Below, in pieces: positions 44,741 through 53,207 of a stretch of 64,000 nucleotides of DNA (its first letter is position 1; every line of letters begins with the position of its first letter). The translations under genes were made by a program, and so were the position numbers. The notes under the pieces are model-generated. The model was not told where the DNA came from and did no database searches. It saw only the letters and a program-made list of their open reading frames with translations. The stretch is from Alphaproteobacteria bacterium. GTDB lineage: Bacteria; Pseudomonadota; Alphaproteobacteria; Thalassobaculales; Thalassobaculaceae. The stretch lies in assembly GCA_024742605.1 (NCBI GenBank), contig JANSYC010000004.1, positions 36,316 to 100,315 on the forward strand, given 5' to 3'.

Positions 44741-45349
44741 TCAACGCTTCGCCAGCAACGCCTCTTCCACGAAGGACAGCCGGTCCTGTCCGAAGAAGAC
44801 CTCGCCGTCGATCACGTAGGTGGGGGATCCGATTGCGCCCGCCGCCAGGGCCCGTTCCAAATTACTCGCCAACTCGGCCTGAGGTTCCGTGGCCAGTGCG
44901 CGGTCGACCAGGTTTTCCGGCAGTCCGGCCTTGCGGCAAAGGTCCTTCAACACCTCCGGGCTGTCGATGTCCCGGTCGTCGCGCCACAGGGCGGCTAAAA
45001 TCTCGTAAGCAATCCGGTCGACATCGTGACCTTCGGTCTGGGCCAGGATGACCACGCCGGAAGGACGCTCACGCGGACCGACATGATGAACCGGTTCAAC
45101 GATCACAGGCATGTCCAGTCGCCGACCCCACCGCTCCAGCTCGTTGTGGTGGTTGTCACGCCGGATCTGGTGGCTTTTGGCGTAGGGCACGCCGCCGTTT
45201 CGTGCGACCAGCGCCTGCAGGTCAAGCGGGTGGTGTACCACCCGCCGTCCGTGCGCATGAGCCAGATGTGAAATCCGCCGGACTCCCAGATAAGCGAAGC
45301 TGGAGCGGATTGAGAAATAGTGCTCGACAATCCCGGTCGTGTCGCTCAT
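44741..45349 (-). CDS. 2-hydroxychromene-2-carboxylate isomerase/DsbA-like protein
   Basis: The 202-residue thioredoxin-fold protein has VEHYFSIRSSFAYLG at the N-terminus, where HCCA isomerases carry the catalytic Ser rather than a CxxC. The cis-Pro block GSPTYVIDGEVFFGQDRL is near the C-terminus. It would be a glutathione-dependent isomerase of kappa-GST type. The ATG at 45349 overlaps the ilvE stop (ATGA). The link to branched-chain amino acid metabolism is positional only. Confidence 0.85.
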   Translation of the reverse strand: MSDTTGIVEHYFSIRSSFAYLGVRRISHLAHAHGRRVVHHPLDLQALVARNGGVPYAKSHQIRRDNHHNELERWGRRLDMPVIVEPVHHVGPRERPSGVVILAQTEGHDVDRIAYEILAALWRDDRDIDSPEVLKDLCRKAGLPENLVDRALATEPQAELASNLERALAAGAIGSPTYVIDGEVFFGQDRLSFVEEALLAKR

Positions 45350-46287
45350 TCGGCGGCATTTGCCTTGGCGGATCCGGTTCCGTAGACCGGCAGCCGCCAT
45401 TCCGGATGCGCACCGGTGATCCCGTGGCACACATCGAAATATCGCTCCTGCAGCGCCTTGGTGATCGGCCCGACCCCGCCTTTTCCGATCGCCTGCCGAT
45501 CGATCGAGGTGATGGGCGTGACTTCCCAGGCGGTGCCGCAGAAGAAGGCTTCGTCGGCGGCGAACAATTCGGAGCGGTCGACATCCCGCTCGATCGCCGG
45601 ACAGCCCATCTCATCCAGCAGGGTCAGCACGGTTTCCCGCGTGATGCTCTCGAGAATGTCGTTGGTGGTGCTGGGGGCGATCGGCTGGCCGTTGCGCACC
45701 ATGAAGAAGCACATGCCCGGCCCTTCCGAGATCTTGCCCTTTGCATTCATCAGAATCGCGGTGTCGTAGCCGTCGTCGACCGCCTGCACGGTGGCGAGCC
45801 GGCCGTTGTTGTAGTTGGCGTTGCACTTGACCCGCATCGGCATGGCCTGGTCCGGGATCCGCATCCAGGAACTGATCTGGGCCGAGACGCCGCTCTCGAT
45901 GCGAGGGGAGCGCGGCCGCTCCTGGGCGGTGATGGCGAGGCCGACCGGACCGCGTGCGCCCGGGCCACCTTCGTCCTTCACATAAGCCGTTGTCATGATG
46001 TGCAGGCTTTCGCCCTTGAAACCATTGGCGTGAATCAACTCGACCGTCTTGTCCCGGATGAACTCGGGCGTGAGGATCTCGGAATACCGCATGAAATGCT
46101 GCGAGAACGCGAGCCGATCCATGTGCTCTTCCATCCGGAACAGATACATCTCCTGATCGTCCGCGTTCCAATATCCGCGAATGCCTTCGAAGACCGCCGT
46201 GCCGAACTTGAAGGCCGCCGAGGCCACATGCACCCGACCCTGATCCCAAGGCACGATGGCATCGTCGAGAAACACGTACTGGCCCAT
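45346..46287 (-). CDS. ilvE: Branched-chain amino acid aminotransferase
   Basis: This 313-residue class IV PLP enzyme begins with GQYVFLDDAIVPWDQGRVHV. It contains FEGIRGYW, the PLP lysine in RVKCNANYNNGRLA, and the late block GTAWEVTPITSIDRQAIG. It transfers amino groups between glutamate and branched-chain 2-oxo acids. GGAGG lies 8 nt before ATG 46287. It is followed by a translationally coupled HCCA-isomerase-like gene and preceded by the unrecognised pair of genes 77 nt upstream. Confidence 0.95.
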   Translation of the reverse strand: MGQYVFLDDAIVPWDQGRVHVASAAFKFGTAVFEGIRGYWNADDQEMYLFRMEEHMDRLAFSQHFMRYSEILTPEFIRDKTVELIHANGFKGESLHIMTTAYVKDEGGPGARGPVGLAITAQERPRSPRIESGVSAQISSWMRIPDQAMPMRVKCNANYNNGRLATVQAVDDGYDTAILMNAKGKISEGPGMCFFMVRNGQPIAPSTTNDILESITRETVLTLLDEMGCPAIERDVDRSELFAADEAFFCGTAWEVTPITSIDRQAIGKGGVGPITKALQERYFDVCHGITGAHPEWRLPVYGTGSAKANAAE

Positions 46288-46364
46288 GGCAGAATCCTCC
46301 GAAGGAACTTGTTGTTGGTATCGCGGAAAGGTAATGCCGGACCTGCGATGTCGGCAAGTGCGCT

Positions 46365-47738
46365 TTAGCGCATCGCATCCAGGCCCTTAAGACGTAACTG
46401 ATCGGCCTTCTCCGGACCGGAGGTCAGCTCGATCAGCCGTACGGTAGCGTACAGGTCTACCGTAGAAATGTTCGGGTCGCCCTGTTGCAAGCCCTTGAGC
46501 ATCTCAGCGCCGCGAACATCGAGCTTGTCCTGGATGGCCGACAGGTTGGCCTTGATCTTGGGGGCCAGCCCGATCTCGTCGGCATAGGCCTGGGCCAGCC
46601 GCAAGGCCGTGATCCGGCCTTCGACCGCCCGCATGCGGGCGAACTCCTCGGCATCGGTGCCCACCGGGGTGTCCAGTCCGTCGATCAGCCCGACGGTCTC
46701 TGCGGCCGCGCCCTCGACAAGCACCTGCTCTGCGATCCGGCCAACTTCGGCCTTGGCCCGCTCGATCCTGCGGGTCATGCCGCGCCCGCCCTTGGCGACG
46801 GCGATGGCGGTTCGGTCCAGCGTCTTCAGCTCCCGGCCCAGATTGCGGGCGACATCGGTCTTGGGCGCGCCCTCCTTCGTGGCCTGATCGCGCACGTCGA
46901 TCAGCCGATCCTCGGTCTGGTTGACCATGGCCTCGCTGACCTGACCGCTGACCTGACCCAGCAGGTCGCCCACGCCCTCCTCGGTCAGTTTCTCGAAGAC
47001 CGTCAGCAGGGTGGCGGGATCTCGCAGCCGGCCCATCATCACGTAGACCACATGGGGCAGGGCGGCGCGGTTCATGCCGGCGGCCTTAGTCAGGCATCCG
47101 GCGATCATGGTGATCTGGGCGCGATCGAAATCCTCCACCGGACCAAGCGGCAGATCCTGCTGCAGTTTGAACAAAGGCCCGGCGATCGACAGGGCGAGCG
47201 CGGCCTCCTCCAGGGATTCCACCACATCCTGACCACCGAGCCCTTCCTTCAACTGCGTGCGGCCCTCCTTGGTCTTGGAGGACCCGGCGAGCTCGGCCTG
47301 GAAAACAGCTGCGGCGGCCGGCCAGAGCTCGGCGCCCAATGCCTCGAACACCTCGGCGTCGTCCGGCTCGGCGGTTTTGAGTCCGTCGCGCACACGCTTG
47401 AGCATGTCTGGGGCCGCCAGCGAGGCGAACAGATCCCACATCGGGTCGAGCGCGTGTCGGGGGATCTTGCCGAGCGCCTTGCGCCGGGTGCCGGGGGTAT
47501 ACAGCAGATCTTCAAACGGCATGCACATGACACGCTGCGGGGTCGGTCGGCGGGGCAGGCGCGCCACCGTCAGTCGCGGCCGCAGATATCCGAGCACCAC
47601 ATCGGTCTTCTGACGCTGCGGGCTGCGCTGCCGTTTGGACTCGAGAGAGTTCACCAGATCTGTGAACTGCTGTTCGGGGATGTCGAACACCCGACCGCCC
47701 AGGAACTCGATGGATTTGTCTTCAGGTTCGTCGCTCAT
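46365..47738 (-). CDS. Unrecognised protein, second member of a coupled pair
   Basis: This soluble, almost entirely helical protein of 457 residues has no signal peptide or membrane segment. Residues about 55-100 are basic and proline-rich (RPRLTVARLPRRPTPQR) and precede CMPFEDLLYTPGTRRKALG. A long helical middle follows, with a segment rich in Gly, Gln and Val (LLGQVSGQVSEAMVNQT). No catalytic motif is evident. It starts in an ATGA overlap with the upstream gene, so the two proteins probably act together in a complex. I know of no characterised relative. Confidence 0.75.
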   Translation of the reverse strand: MSDEPEDKSIEFLGGRVFDIPEQQFTDLVNSLESKRQRSPQRQKTDVVLGYLRPRLTVARLPRRPTPQRVMCMPFEDLLYTPGTRRKALGKIPRHALDPMWDLFASLAAPDMLKRVRDGLKTAEPDDAEVFEALGAELWPAAAAVFQAELAGSSKTKEGRTQLKEGLGGQDVVESLEEAALALSIAGPLFKLQQDLPLGPVEDFDRAQITMIAGCLTKAAGMNRAALPHVVYVMMGRLRDPATLLTVFEKLTEEGVGDLLGQVSGQVSEAMVNQTEDRLIDVRDQATKEGAPKTDVARNLGRELKTLDRTAIAVAKGGRGMTRRIERAKAEVGRIAEQVLVEGAAAETVGLIDGLDTPVGTDAEEFARMRAVEGRITALRLAQAYADEIGLAPKIKANLSAIQDKLDVRGAEMLKGLQQGDPNISTVDLYATVRLIELTSGPEKADQLRLKGLDAMR

Positions 47739-48874
47739 AGCGCTGCCGCTCGTCTCTTCTCGATCCGGAGCGCCAACTCCAGGTCGGTCTCGCCGGTTTG
47801 CCAGCCCTGCAGTTGCCGCACATGGCTCCGCATTGCGTTCTCCAGTTTACCCCAGGCCTGACTCTTGAGCGCGTCCAGCTCCTTTTTCGGTACCAGCGGA
47901 AGCATGCGTACCATTTCCGCGAGTGCTTCGGCCTGCTGGTAAATCGGACCCTCGGCGGACGCGTTCCAGATCGCCAACACATGCTCCCAGCCGTCCAGGA
48001 CCCAGGAGAGCCGGTCCAGCAGCTCCTTCAGCCCCAGCTCGTTCCGCTTCCAGTTTCGCAGTGTGTTCGGCATCTGGGTGACATAGTCGTCGATTGACCA
48101 GACCAACTCGTAGGCGATCTCGATCGTCAACCGGGCGACCTCGCCGGTCAGCGTGCCGTACCCGTCGACATCGGCATTGGTTCGCGCGCCCCATCCCGCA
48201 ATCATCCCGCTGAACTGTTCGATCTGCTTCAGGAGGCGGCGGAGACGGCAGTCCTGTGGCATCGACGCCAAACCCACCGGAGCCACCATGTCGGACCAGA
48301 GCTCCAGATTGATGTAGAGCTGCTCCGAGGAGATGCCGAGCTTGCTGGCAACACCGTCGAGAATTTCACGGGTCTTTTTCTTACCGGCCGAGGAGGTCAC
48401 ATCGGCGAGCGTGAGCTTCGCGGCCCCTGGCGCCATCGCCTCGACAGTGGCTGAAATCAGAAAGTAATTGGTCAGAAGTCGCTCGTTCTCCTCGTCCTGA
48501 TGCACCTTCTTCGCGCTCTCCACCGCGTCGATCCCGGCCAGCCCGGTCATCGCGATCTCCTGGGCGCAGCGCCGCATCCCGCGGGGCGTCGAGACTTTGT
48601 CCTCGTAGATCTTTTCATGCAGGGCGCGGTCATGCACCGACAAGCGGAACATCTCGGGGATCGACGGCCAGCCGATCACATAGGTCCCGGCGCCACCGGA
48701 CATGCCCGGCACCAGGACCTCCAGCGCCTCTTTGCGATCCCGCCGCACCCGCGCGAAGGCCAGCATCGGGGTCGTGAACGGCACCACCACCCCCCGTTCC
48801 TCGAAGGTGGACGGCCAGAAGCGGGTGCTCAGATGGCCGCCGCTTTCCTCGCTGTCGGAGACGTTCTCGCTCAT
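47735..48874 (-). CDS. Unrecognised protein, first member of a coupled pair
   Basis: This soluble protein of 379 residues has a conserved-looking N-terminus (RFWPSTFEERGVVVPFTTP, then GGAGTYVIGWPSIPEMF). A helical body with several Trp-rich patches follows (WSIDDYV, WVLDGWEHVLAIW). No membrane segment, signal or nucleotide-binding motif is visible. Its stop overlaps the start of the partner gene (ATGA). It lies downstream of an HD hydrolase on the same strand with a 104-nt gap. Its function is unknown. Confidence 0.75.
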   Translation of the reverse strand: MSENVSDSEESGGHLSTRFWPSTFEERGVVVPFTTPMLAFARVRRDRKEALEVLVPGMSGGAGTYVIGWPSIPEMFRLSVHDRALHEKIYEDKVSTPRGMRRCAQEIAMTGLAGIDAVESAKKVHQDEENERLLTNYFLISATVEAMAPGAAKLTLADVTSSAGKKKTREILDGVASKLGISSEQLYINLELWSDMVAPVGLASMPQDCRLRRLLKQIEQFSGMIAGWGARTNADVDGYGTLTGEVARLTIEIAYELVWSIDDYVTQMPNTLRNWKRNELGLKELLDRLSWVLDGWEHVLAIWNASAEGPIYQQAEALAEMVRMLPLVPKKELDALKSQAWGKLENAMRSHVRQLQGWQTGETDLELALRIEKRRAAAL

Positions 48875-48978
48875 TTGGTGTCAGAATCCTTATCGACGCG
48901 CGGACATGGCGGACATTGGCCGAATTCCGCGTGTTATGCAGCAACTATCTACGGTCGGCAGCATTGCGGTGGCCCGTT

Positions 48979-49581
48979 TCAGGCGCCGCCCAACACCCGA
49001 TAACGCTCCAGGTAGCGGGATTTCGCCTGGTCTGGAGTCACTGGTTGTATCGCCAGCTCCTTGCCGATCTTCGGGACGCCGAAGAACTTGCGAGCCTCCG
49101 TGACTGTGAAGCCGGCCAACTGGGTCGCCTCCAGATAGGCGGAGATCCGATCGGCCCGTTTGATCAGAGCTTCGATTTTGTGCGGCAGGGTCCCGGGTAA
49201 TCCGAACCTGACATGGATCGCCGTGATCAGCCGTGTGTCGATCTCCTTGTAGCCCGGTCCGATGATCGCCTTGAAGGGGGTGATCATGTCGCCGATGACG
49301 TATTCCGGCGCGTCGTGCAGCAGGGCGGCCAGCCGCCATTTCTGCGAGATATCCGGGTCCAATCGTGCCACCAGCTGTTCGACCAGCACCGAATGCTGTG
49401 CCACCGTATAGGCGATCGGACCCGCTGTCTGGCCGTTCCAGCGCGCCACCCGGGATAGACCGTGGGCGATGTCCTCGATCTCAACGTCGAGGGGGGAGGG
49501 GTCCAGAAGATCGAGCCGGCGGCCGCTCAGCATCCGCTGCCAGGCCCGGGGCGTCTGATCGGCTTTGAGCTTGGATCTCAT
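48979..49581 (-). CDS. HD-domain phosphohydrolase (YfbR/HDDC2-like)
   Basis: The 200-residue protein has the HD metal-binding pattern: His in VAQHSVLVEQ, the HD pair in LAALLHDAPEYVIGD, and Asp in KRADRIS. The arrangement resembles 5'-deoxynucleotidases such as YfbR. It would hydrolyse nucleotide monophosphates in the cytosol. ATG 49581 overlaps the stop of the small membrane protein gene (ATGA). The open frame further upstream is not used. Confidence 0.85.
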   Translation of the reverse strand: MRSKLKADQTPRAWQRMLSGRRLDLLDPSPLDVEIEDIAHGLSRVARWNGQTAGPIAYTVAQHSVLVEQLVARLDPDISQKWRLAALLHDAPEYVIGDMITPFKAIIGPGYKEIDTRLITAIHVRFGLPGTLPHKIEALIKRADRISAYLEATQLAGFTVTEARKFFGVPKIGKELAIQPVTPDQAKSRYLERYRVLGGA

Positions 49582-49943
49582 GGCGGGTCCCGTTGGGGTG
49601 GGGGCGGAGCCTTCGCCGCGGCGCCTGGCCCGGCTTCGGGTTTGTGCATCAGCCAAACCCAAAGCCCCAGGACGCCGAACGGCAACAGGGCCAGGATGCC
49701 ACGGGTGGCGATCGCGGTGTTGCGTGCGTTCACGAACTGGACGTCGAACAGATCGATACAGCGGGCCTTGGCGTCCGGGTCGCCATACCGCTCCGCGCAG
49801 AAACCGTGCCCGGAATCCCGCTCCTCGGCGATCATACGGGCGGTCGCGCTCCAGCCCGATATGGACAGCACGCCGACCCCGGCCGCCCAGACCAGACAGC
49901 CGAACAGGCACAGAATAACAGCGAGGTTCTTGGGCGATGCCAT
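49578..49943 (-). CDS. Small membrane protein, unrecognised
   Basis: The 121-residue protein has two transmembrane helices (about residues 8-28 and 82-102). A loop of about 50 residues between them contains two cysteines (HGFCAERYG and ARCIDLF), which could pair if periplasmic. The tail is short and proline-rich. The start ATG 49941-49943 (MASPKNLAV) is preferred since the hydrophobic helix follows directly. It is translationally coupled to the HD phosphohydrolase (ATGA), suggesting a functional pair. Confidence 0.7.
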   Translation of the reverse strand: MASPKNLAVILCLFGCLVWAAGVGVLSISGWSATARMIAEERDSGHGFCAERYGDPDAKARCIDLFDVQFVNARNTAIATRGILALLPFGVLGLWVWLMHKPEAGPGAAAKAPPPPQRDPP

Positions 49944-50124
49944 GATGGGGGATGTAGCGGGGCGCATTGCACGAGTCCACCCGATGCTGAAACGTCGACA
50001 CGCTTGCCCCATTAGAAAGACCGATACCGAGTAGAGCTTGGCGTGCCCATTCCTGCCGAAACGCCATCGCGCCCGTGACGGGCTGTCGCTTGACCGGGAC
50101 AGCGGGGGGGATATCTTGCCGGTT

Positions 50125-51399
50125 ATGACGACAACCACATCAGATCTTACCGGCCCGGATCAGGCGCCCGGCCCCTCCGGCGACAGCTTCCTCGACGATG
50201 CGAAGGTGATTTCGCTGATCGGGGTCGCGCATTTTTTCAGCCATTTCTACATTCTTCTGCTGCCGCCGCTGTTTCCGCTGCTCAAGGATGTGTTCGGGGT
50301 CAGCTACATCGAGCTCGGTCTCATGGTCACGGTATTTTCCGGGGCGACCGGGGTCAGCCAGATCGGCTTCGGCTACTTGGTCGACAAGATGGGGGCCAAA
50401 TGGATTCTGATCGGCGGGCTGGCGCTGGAAGGGCTGGCGTTCCTGGGCATGGGGATCATCGGCGATTACTGGGCCATCCTCGGCCTGATGGCGGTCGCGG
50501 GCATCGCCAACGGGGTCTATCATCCGGCGGATTACGCGATCCTGTCGGCTTCGGTGACCGAAGCGCGGATGGGCCGGGCGTTCTCTCTGCACACGTTCAC
50601 CGGATTCGCGGGATTCGCTGTGGTACCGCTGACGATCATCGGGCTGACCGGGCTGATCGGTTGGCAGGCGGCGGTGGCGGCCTGCGGGGTCGCGGGGATC
50701 GCCGCGGCGGGACTATTGGTCGTCTTCGGCCATCGTCTGCAGCACAGTCCCGGCAGCGATAAGCGCCGCAAGCCGGGCGAAGCCTCTGCCGCCAAATCCA
50801 CCGGCTTTGAGATCCTGTTCAGCCCGGCGATCTTGATGTGCATGCTGTTCTTCACCCTGTTGGCGCTGTCCTCGGGTGGGATCAACAACTTCCTCGTCTC
50901 GGCCCTGAACGCGGTCCACGATGTCTCGCTGGCGGACGCGACACAGGCCCTCACCGGCTATCTGGTCGGCTCAAGTATCGGGATCCTGCTGGGCGGGATG
51001 ATTGCGGACCGGACCAGCAATCATAACCTGGTCGCGGCCTGCTGCTTTCTGGTCACCGGACTCGCAATCCTGATGGTCGGGCTGGTGGCCATGCCGCCGC
51101 TGGTGCTGGCCGCCGTGATGGTGGGACAGGGCCTGACCCACGGCATCATCATGCCGAGCCGGGACATGATCGTGCGCTCGGTCGCTCCCGTCGGCTCAAT
51201 GGGCAAAGTGTTCGGGTTCGTCTCGACCGGGTTCAGCATCGGCGGCGTCACTGCACCGCTGCTGTTCGGCGCGATCCTCGATTGGGGCGCGCCCACCCTG
51301 GTGTTCTACGTGATCGCCGGGTTCATGCTGATCTCGCTGCTGACCGTTTTCAGCGTCGGCGACAAGCGCACCGGTGCGAGCGCGCAACCGGCGGAGTGA
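50125..51399 (+). CDS. MFS transporter, fosmidomycin-resistance (Fsr)-like
   Basis: The 424-residue carrier has 12 hydrophobic segments. The N-terminal half contains VAHFFSHFYILLLPPLFPLL and YHPADYAILS, both typical of the Fsr/YnfM-like branch. MFS loop patterns such as LVDKMGAKW are present. Members export drugs or small metabolites. The start at ATG 50125 (MTTTTSD) avoids upstream codons that overlap the divergent small gene leader. It ends 4 nt before a convergent EamA transporter gene. Confidence 0.87.
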   Translation: MTTTTSDLTGPDQAPGPSGDSFLDDAKVISLIGVAHFFSHFYILLLPPLFPLLKDVFGVSYIELGLMVTVFSGATGVSQIGFGYLVDKMGAKWILIGGLALEGLAFLGMGIIGDYWAILGLMAVAGIANGVYHPADYAILSASVTEARMGRAFSLHTFTGFAGFAVVPLTIIGLTGLIGWQAAVAACGVAGIAAAGLLVVFGHRLQHSPGSDKRRKPGEASAAKSTGFEILFSPAILMCMLFFTLLALSSGGINNFLVSALNAVHDVSLADATQALTGYLVGSSIGILLGGMIADRTSNHNLVAACCFLVTGLAILMVGLVAMPPLVLAAVMVGQGLTHGIIMPSRDMIVRSVAPVGSMGKVFGFVSTGFSIGGVTAPLLFGAILDWGAPTLVFYVIAGFMLISLLTVFSVGDKRTGASAQPAE

Positions 51400-51403
51400 C
51401 GGT

Positions 51404-52345
51404 TCAGGCTTTGCGTTCCCGGTACCAGATGTAGATCCCGCTGGCGACCAGAATGGCGGTGCCGGACCAGACCCAGATATCGGGGAATTCGCCGAAGACC
51501 AGGTAACCCGCAATTGCTGCGAACACGATCTGGGAATACTGGAACGGCGCCAGGATCGAGGCCTCGCCGGCGCGGTAGGCGTTGATCAGCAACATGTGCG
51601 CGAGCGCGCCAAGGCCTCCCATCGCAGCGAGGATTCCCCACTGCACCGGGGTCGGCGTCAGCCAGAACGCCGGCACGATGAGACTGGAGCCGATCGTCCC
51701 GACGATCGTGCCGTGAAACAGCATTGAAATCGATTCCTCGGTGCGCGTCAGGATTCGGGTCATCAGCACGAAGGCCGCGAACATCAATGCGAGCAGGAGC
51801 ATCAGGCCATAGGCCCAATGCACCTCGGCGAAGCCCGGGCGCAGCATCACAACCACACCGACGAAGCCAACGCCCACCGCCGCCCACCGCCGTGGGCCGA
51901 CCTTCTCTCCCAGGACCGGGATCGACAGCGCGACCACGAACAAGGGGGCGACGAACCCGATCGCTATCGCATCGGCCAACGGGATGTATTGGATTGCGGT
52001 GAAGAACACGTAGGTCATCGACAGCAGCATCACCCCCCGGATGGTGGTCAGCCAGGGGCGTGTCACCGTCAGAGCCCGGCGTAGCTTGGGGCCGCGAAAC
52101 AGCGCCAGCAGCAGGATCATATTGAACAGATACCGGCCCCAGACGACCATTGGGATCGGCATCTCCTGGCCCAGGAACTTGGCGGCCGTGTCCAGCCCCG
52201 CGAACACCACTTCGGCGAGGACAAGAAGTGCGATCCCGAGAGTTGCGTTCGAGGAGCCCTTTGTCGCTGTGGGGGTCTGGCCTTCTAGGGTGCGATCTGG
52301 GGCGGGCTTTAACATGGCCGGACGCTGACATATTCGGGCCATCAT
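51404..52345 (-). CDS. EamA/DMT-family transporter (RhaT/YdcZ-like permease)
   Basis: The 313-residue inner-membrane protein has ten predicted transmembrane helices in two EamA repeats (about residues 35-165 and 180-310). DMT-type segments include YIPLADAIAIGFVAPLF and AGEASILAPFQYSQIVFA. DMT proteins usually export metabolites or amino acids. Start codons at 52345 and 52315 are both possible; neither has a clear Shine-Dalgarno. It is monocistronic and convergent with the Fsr-like gene. Confidence 0.87.
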   Translation of the reverse strand: MMARICQRPAMLKPAPDRTLEGQTPTATKGSSNATLGIALLVLAEVVFAGLDTAAKFLGQEMPIPMVVWGRYLFNMILLLALFRGPKLRRALTVTRPWLTTIRGVMLLSMTYVFFTAIQYIPLADAIAIGFVAPLFVVALSIPVLGEKVGPRRWAAVGVGFVGVVVMLRPGFAEVHWAYGLMLLLALMFAAFVLMTRILTRTEESISMLFHGTIVGTIGSSLIVPAFWLTPTPVQWGILAAMGGLGALAHMLLINAYRAGEASILAPFQYSQIVFAAIAGYLVFGEFPDIWVWSGTAILVASGIYIWYRERKA

Positions 52346-52487
52346 GGGAATTCAAACTGGCTCGAATTTAGCGGGGATTGCATCTTCACCTTGACGGGGC
52401 GCTCAGGATAAAACCCTTTGCACGCAGGGCCGACGCCTCACATCCGAAGACTGCCGAAACCGCCCGAACGCGAGGCCGGAGAGGATC

Positions 52488-53207
52488 ATGAGCCTATACG
52501 ACAGCGATCGCCGCTACCGACGCCGCTTCTGGGGTGGAATGGTGCGTTTCCTCGCGCTCTCCGGAGCTTTGGTGACGACCGCTGTGGTCTCCTACAGCTT
52601 CGGCCGGGAAGAATTGAACAGCGGGGTGCGCAGCTTTCAGGAGGAAATCCACCAGATGGAGTTGCATGAGGACGCCCTGGAGCAGGAAAACGCCAATCTC
52701 CGGGTGGTCGCCGAAAAGGCCAAACTGACGGTGGCCGAGGTTCAGCGCCGCTATGCGCAGGATGTCCCTCAGGGCGAGCGCCGTGAGCTTCTCGATCTCG
52801 TCACCGCGCGTTTGGAGGCGGGGGTGGCGCCGGACCGGTTGGCCTTCCTCATCGAGTCGGCCAGCAAACCGGTTTCCTGCGAGCCGGTTGAGACCAAACG
52901 CTTCCTGCTCCGGACGCCGCTGTACAATGGTGCCAATACGTCGGTTTCGTTCGCGAACGATGCGGTGCTGGTGACCGGATCCGGCCAGTCCGCCAAGACC
53001 GAGGATGGCTTGCCGCAGGCGTGGTACGATCCGGCGCAACCGGTCAATCTGATCCTCCGCCGCATCGACGGGACCGAAATCTCGGTGACGGATACGCTGC
53101 CGATCCAGAAATCCATCGAACAGGGCGGTGCCGAACATCGGTTCCTGGTGCGGCCCGGCGCGCGCGGGTTCGTACAGGTCAGTGCCGAACGCTGCGCCTA
53201 CCCATGA
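52488..53207 (+). CDS. Membrane-anchored coiled-coil protein, unrecognised
   Basis: The 239-residue protein has a basic N-terminus (RRYRRRFWG), a single transmembrane helix about residues 18-38, and a predicted coiled coil about 45-90 (EEIHQMELHEDALEQENANL). A periplasmic beta-rich domain with two cysteines lies at the C-terminal side. The topology resembles small envelope or divisome accessory proteins, but no family is recognised. GGAGAGGATC lies just upstream of ATG 52488. It is coupled by ATGA to the MFS gene downstream. Confidence 0.72.
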   Translation: MSLYDSDRRYRRRFWGGMVRFLALSGALVTTAVVSYSFGREELNSGVRSFQEEIHQMELHEDALEQENANLRVVAEKAKLTVAEVQRRYAQDVPQGERRELLDLVTARLEAGVAPDRLAFLIESASKPVSCEPVETKRFLLRTPLYNGANTSVSFANDAVLVTGSGQSAKTEDGLPQAWYDPAQPVNLILRRIDGTEISVTDTLPIQKSIEQGGAEHRFLVRPGARGFVQVSAERCAYP

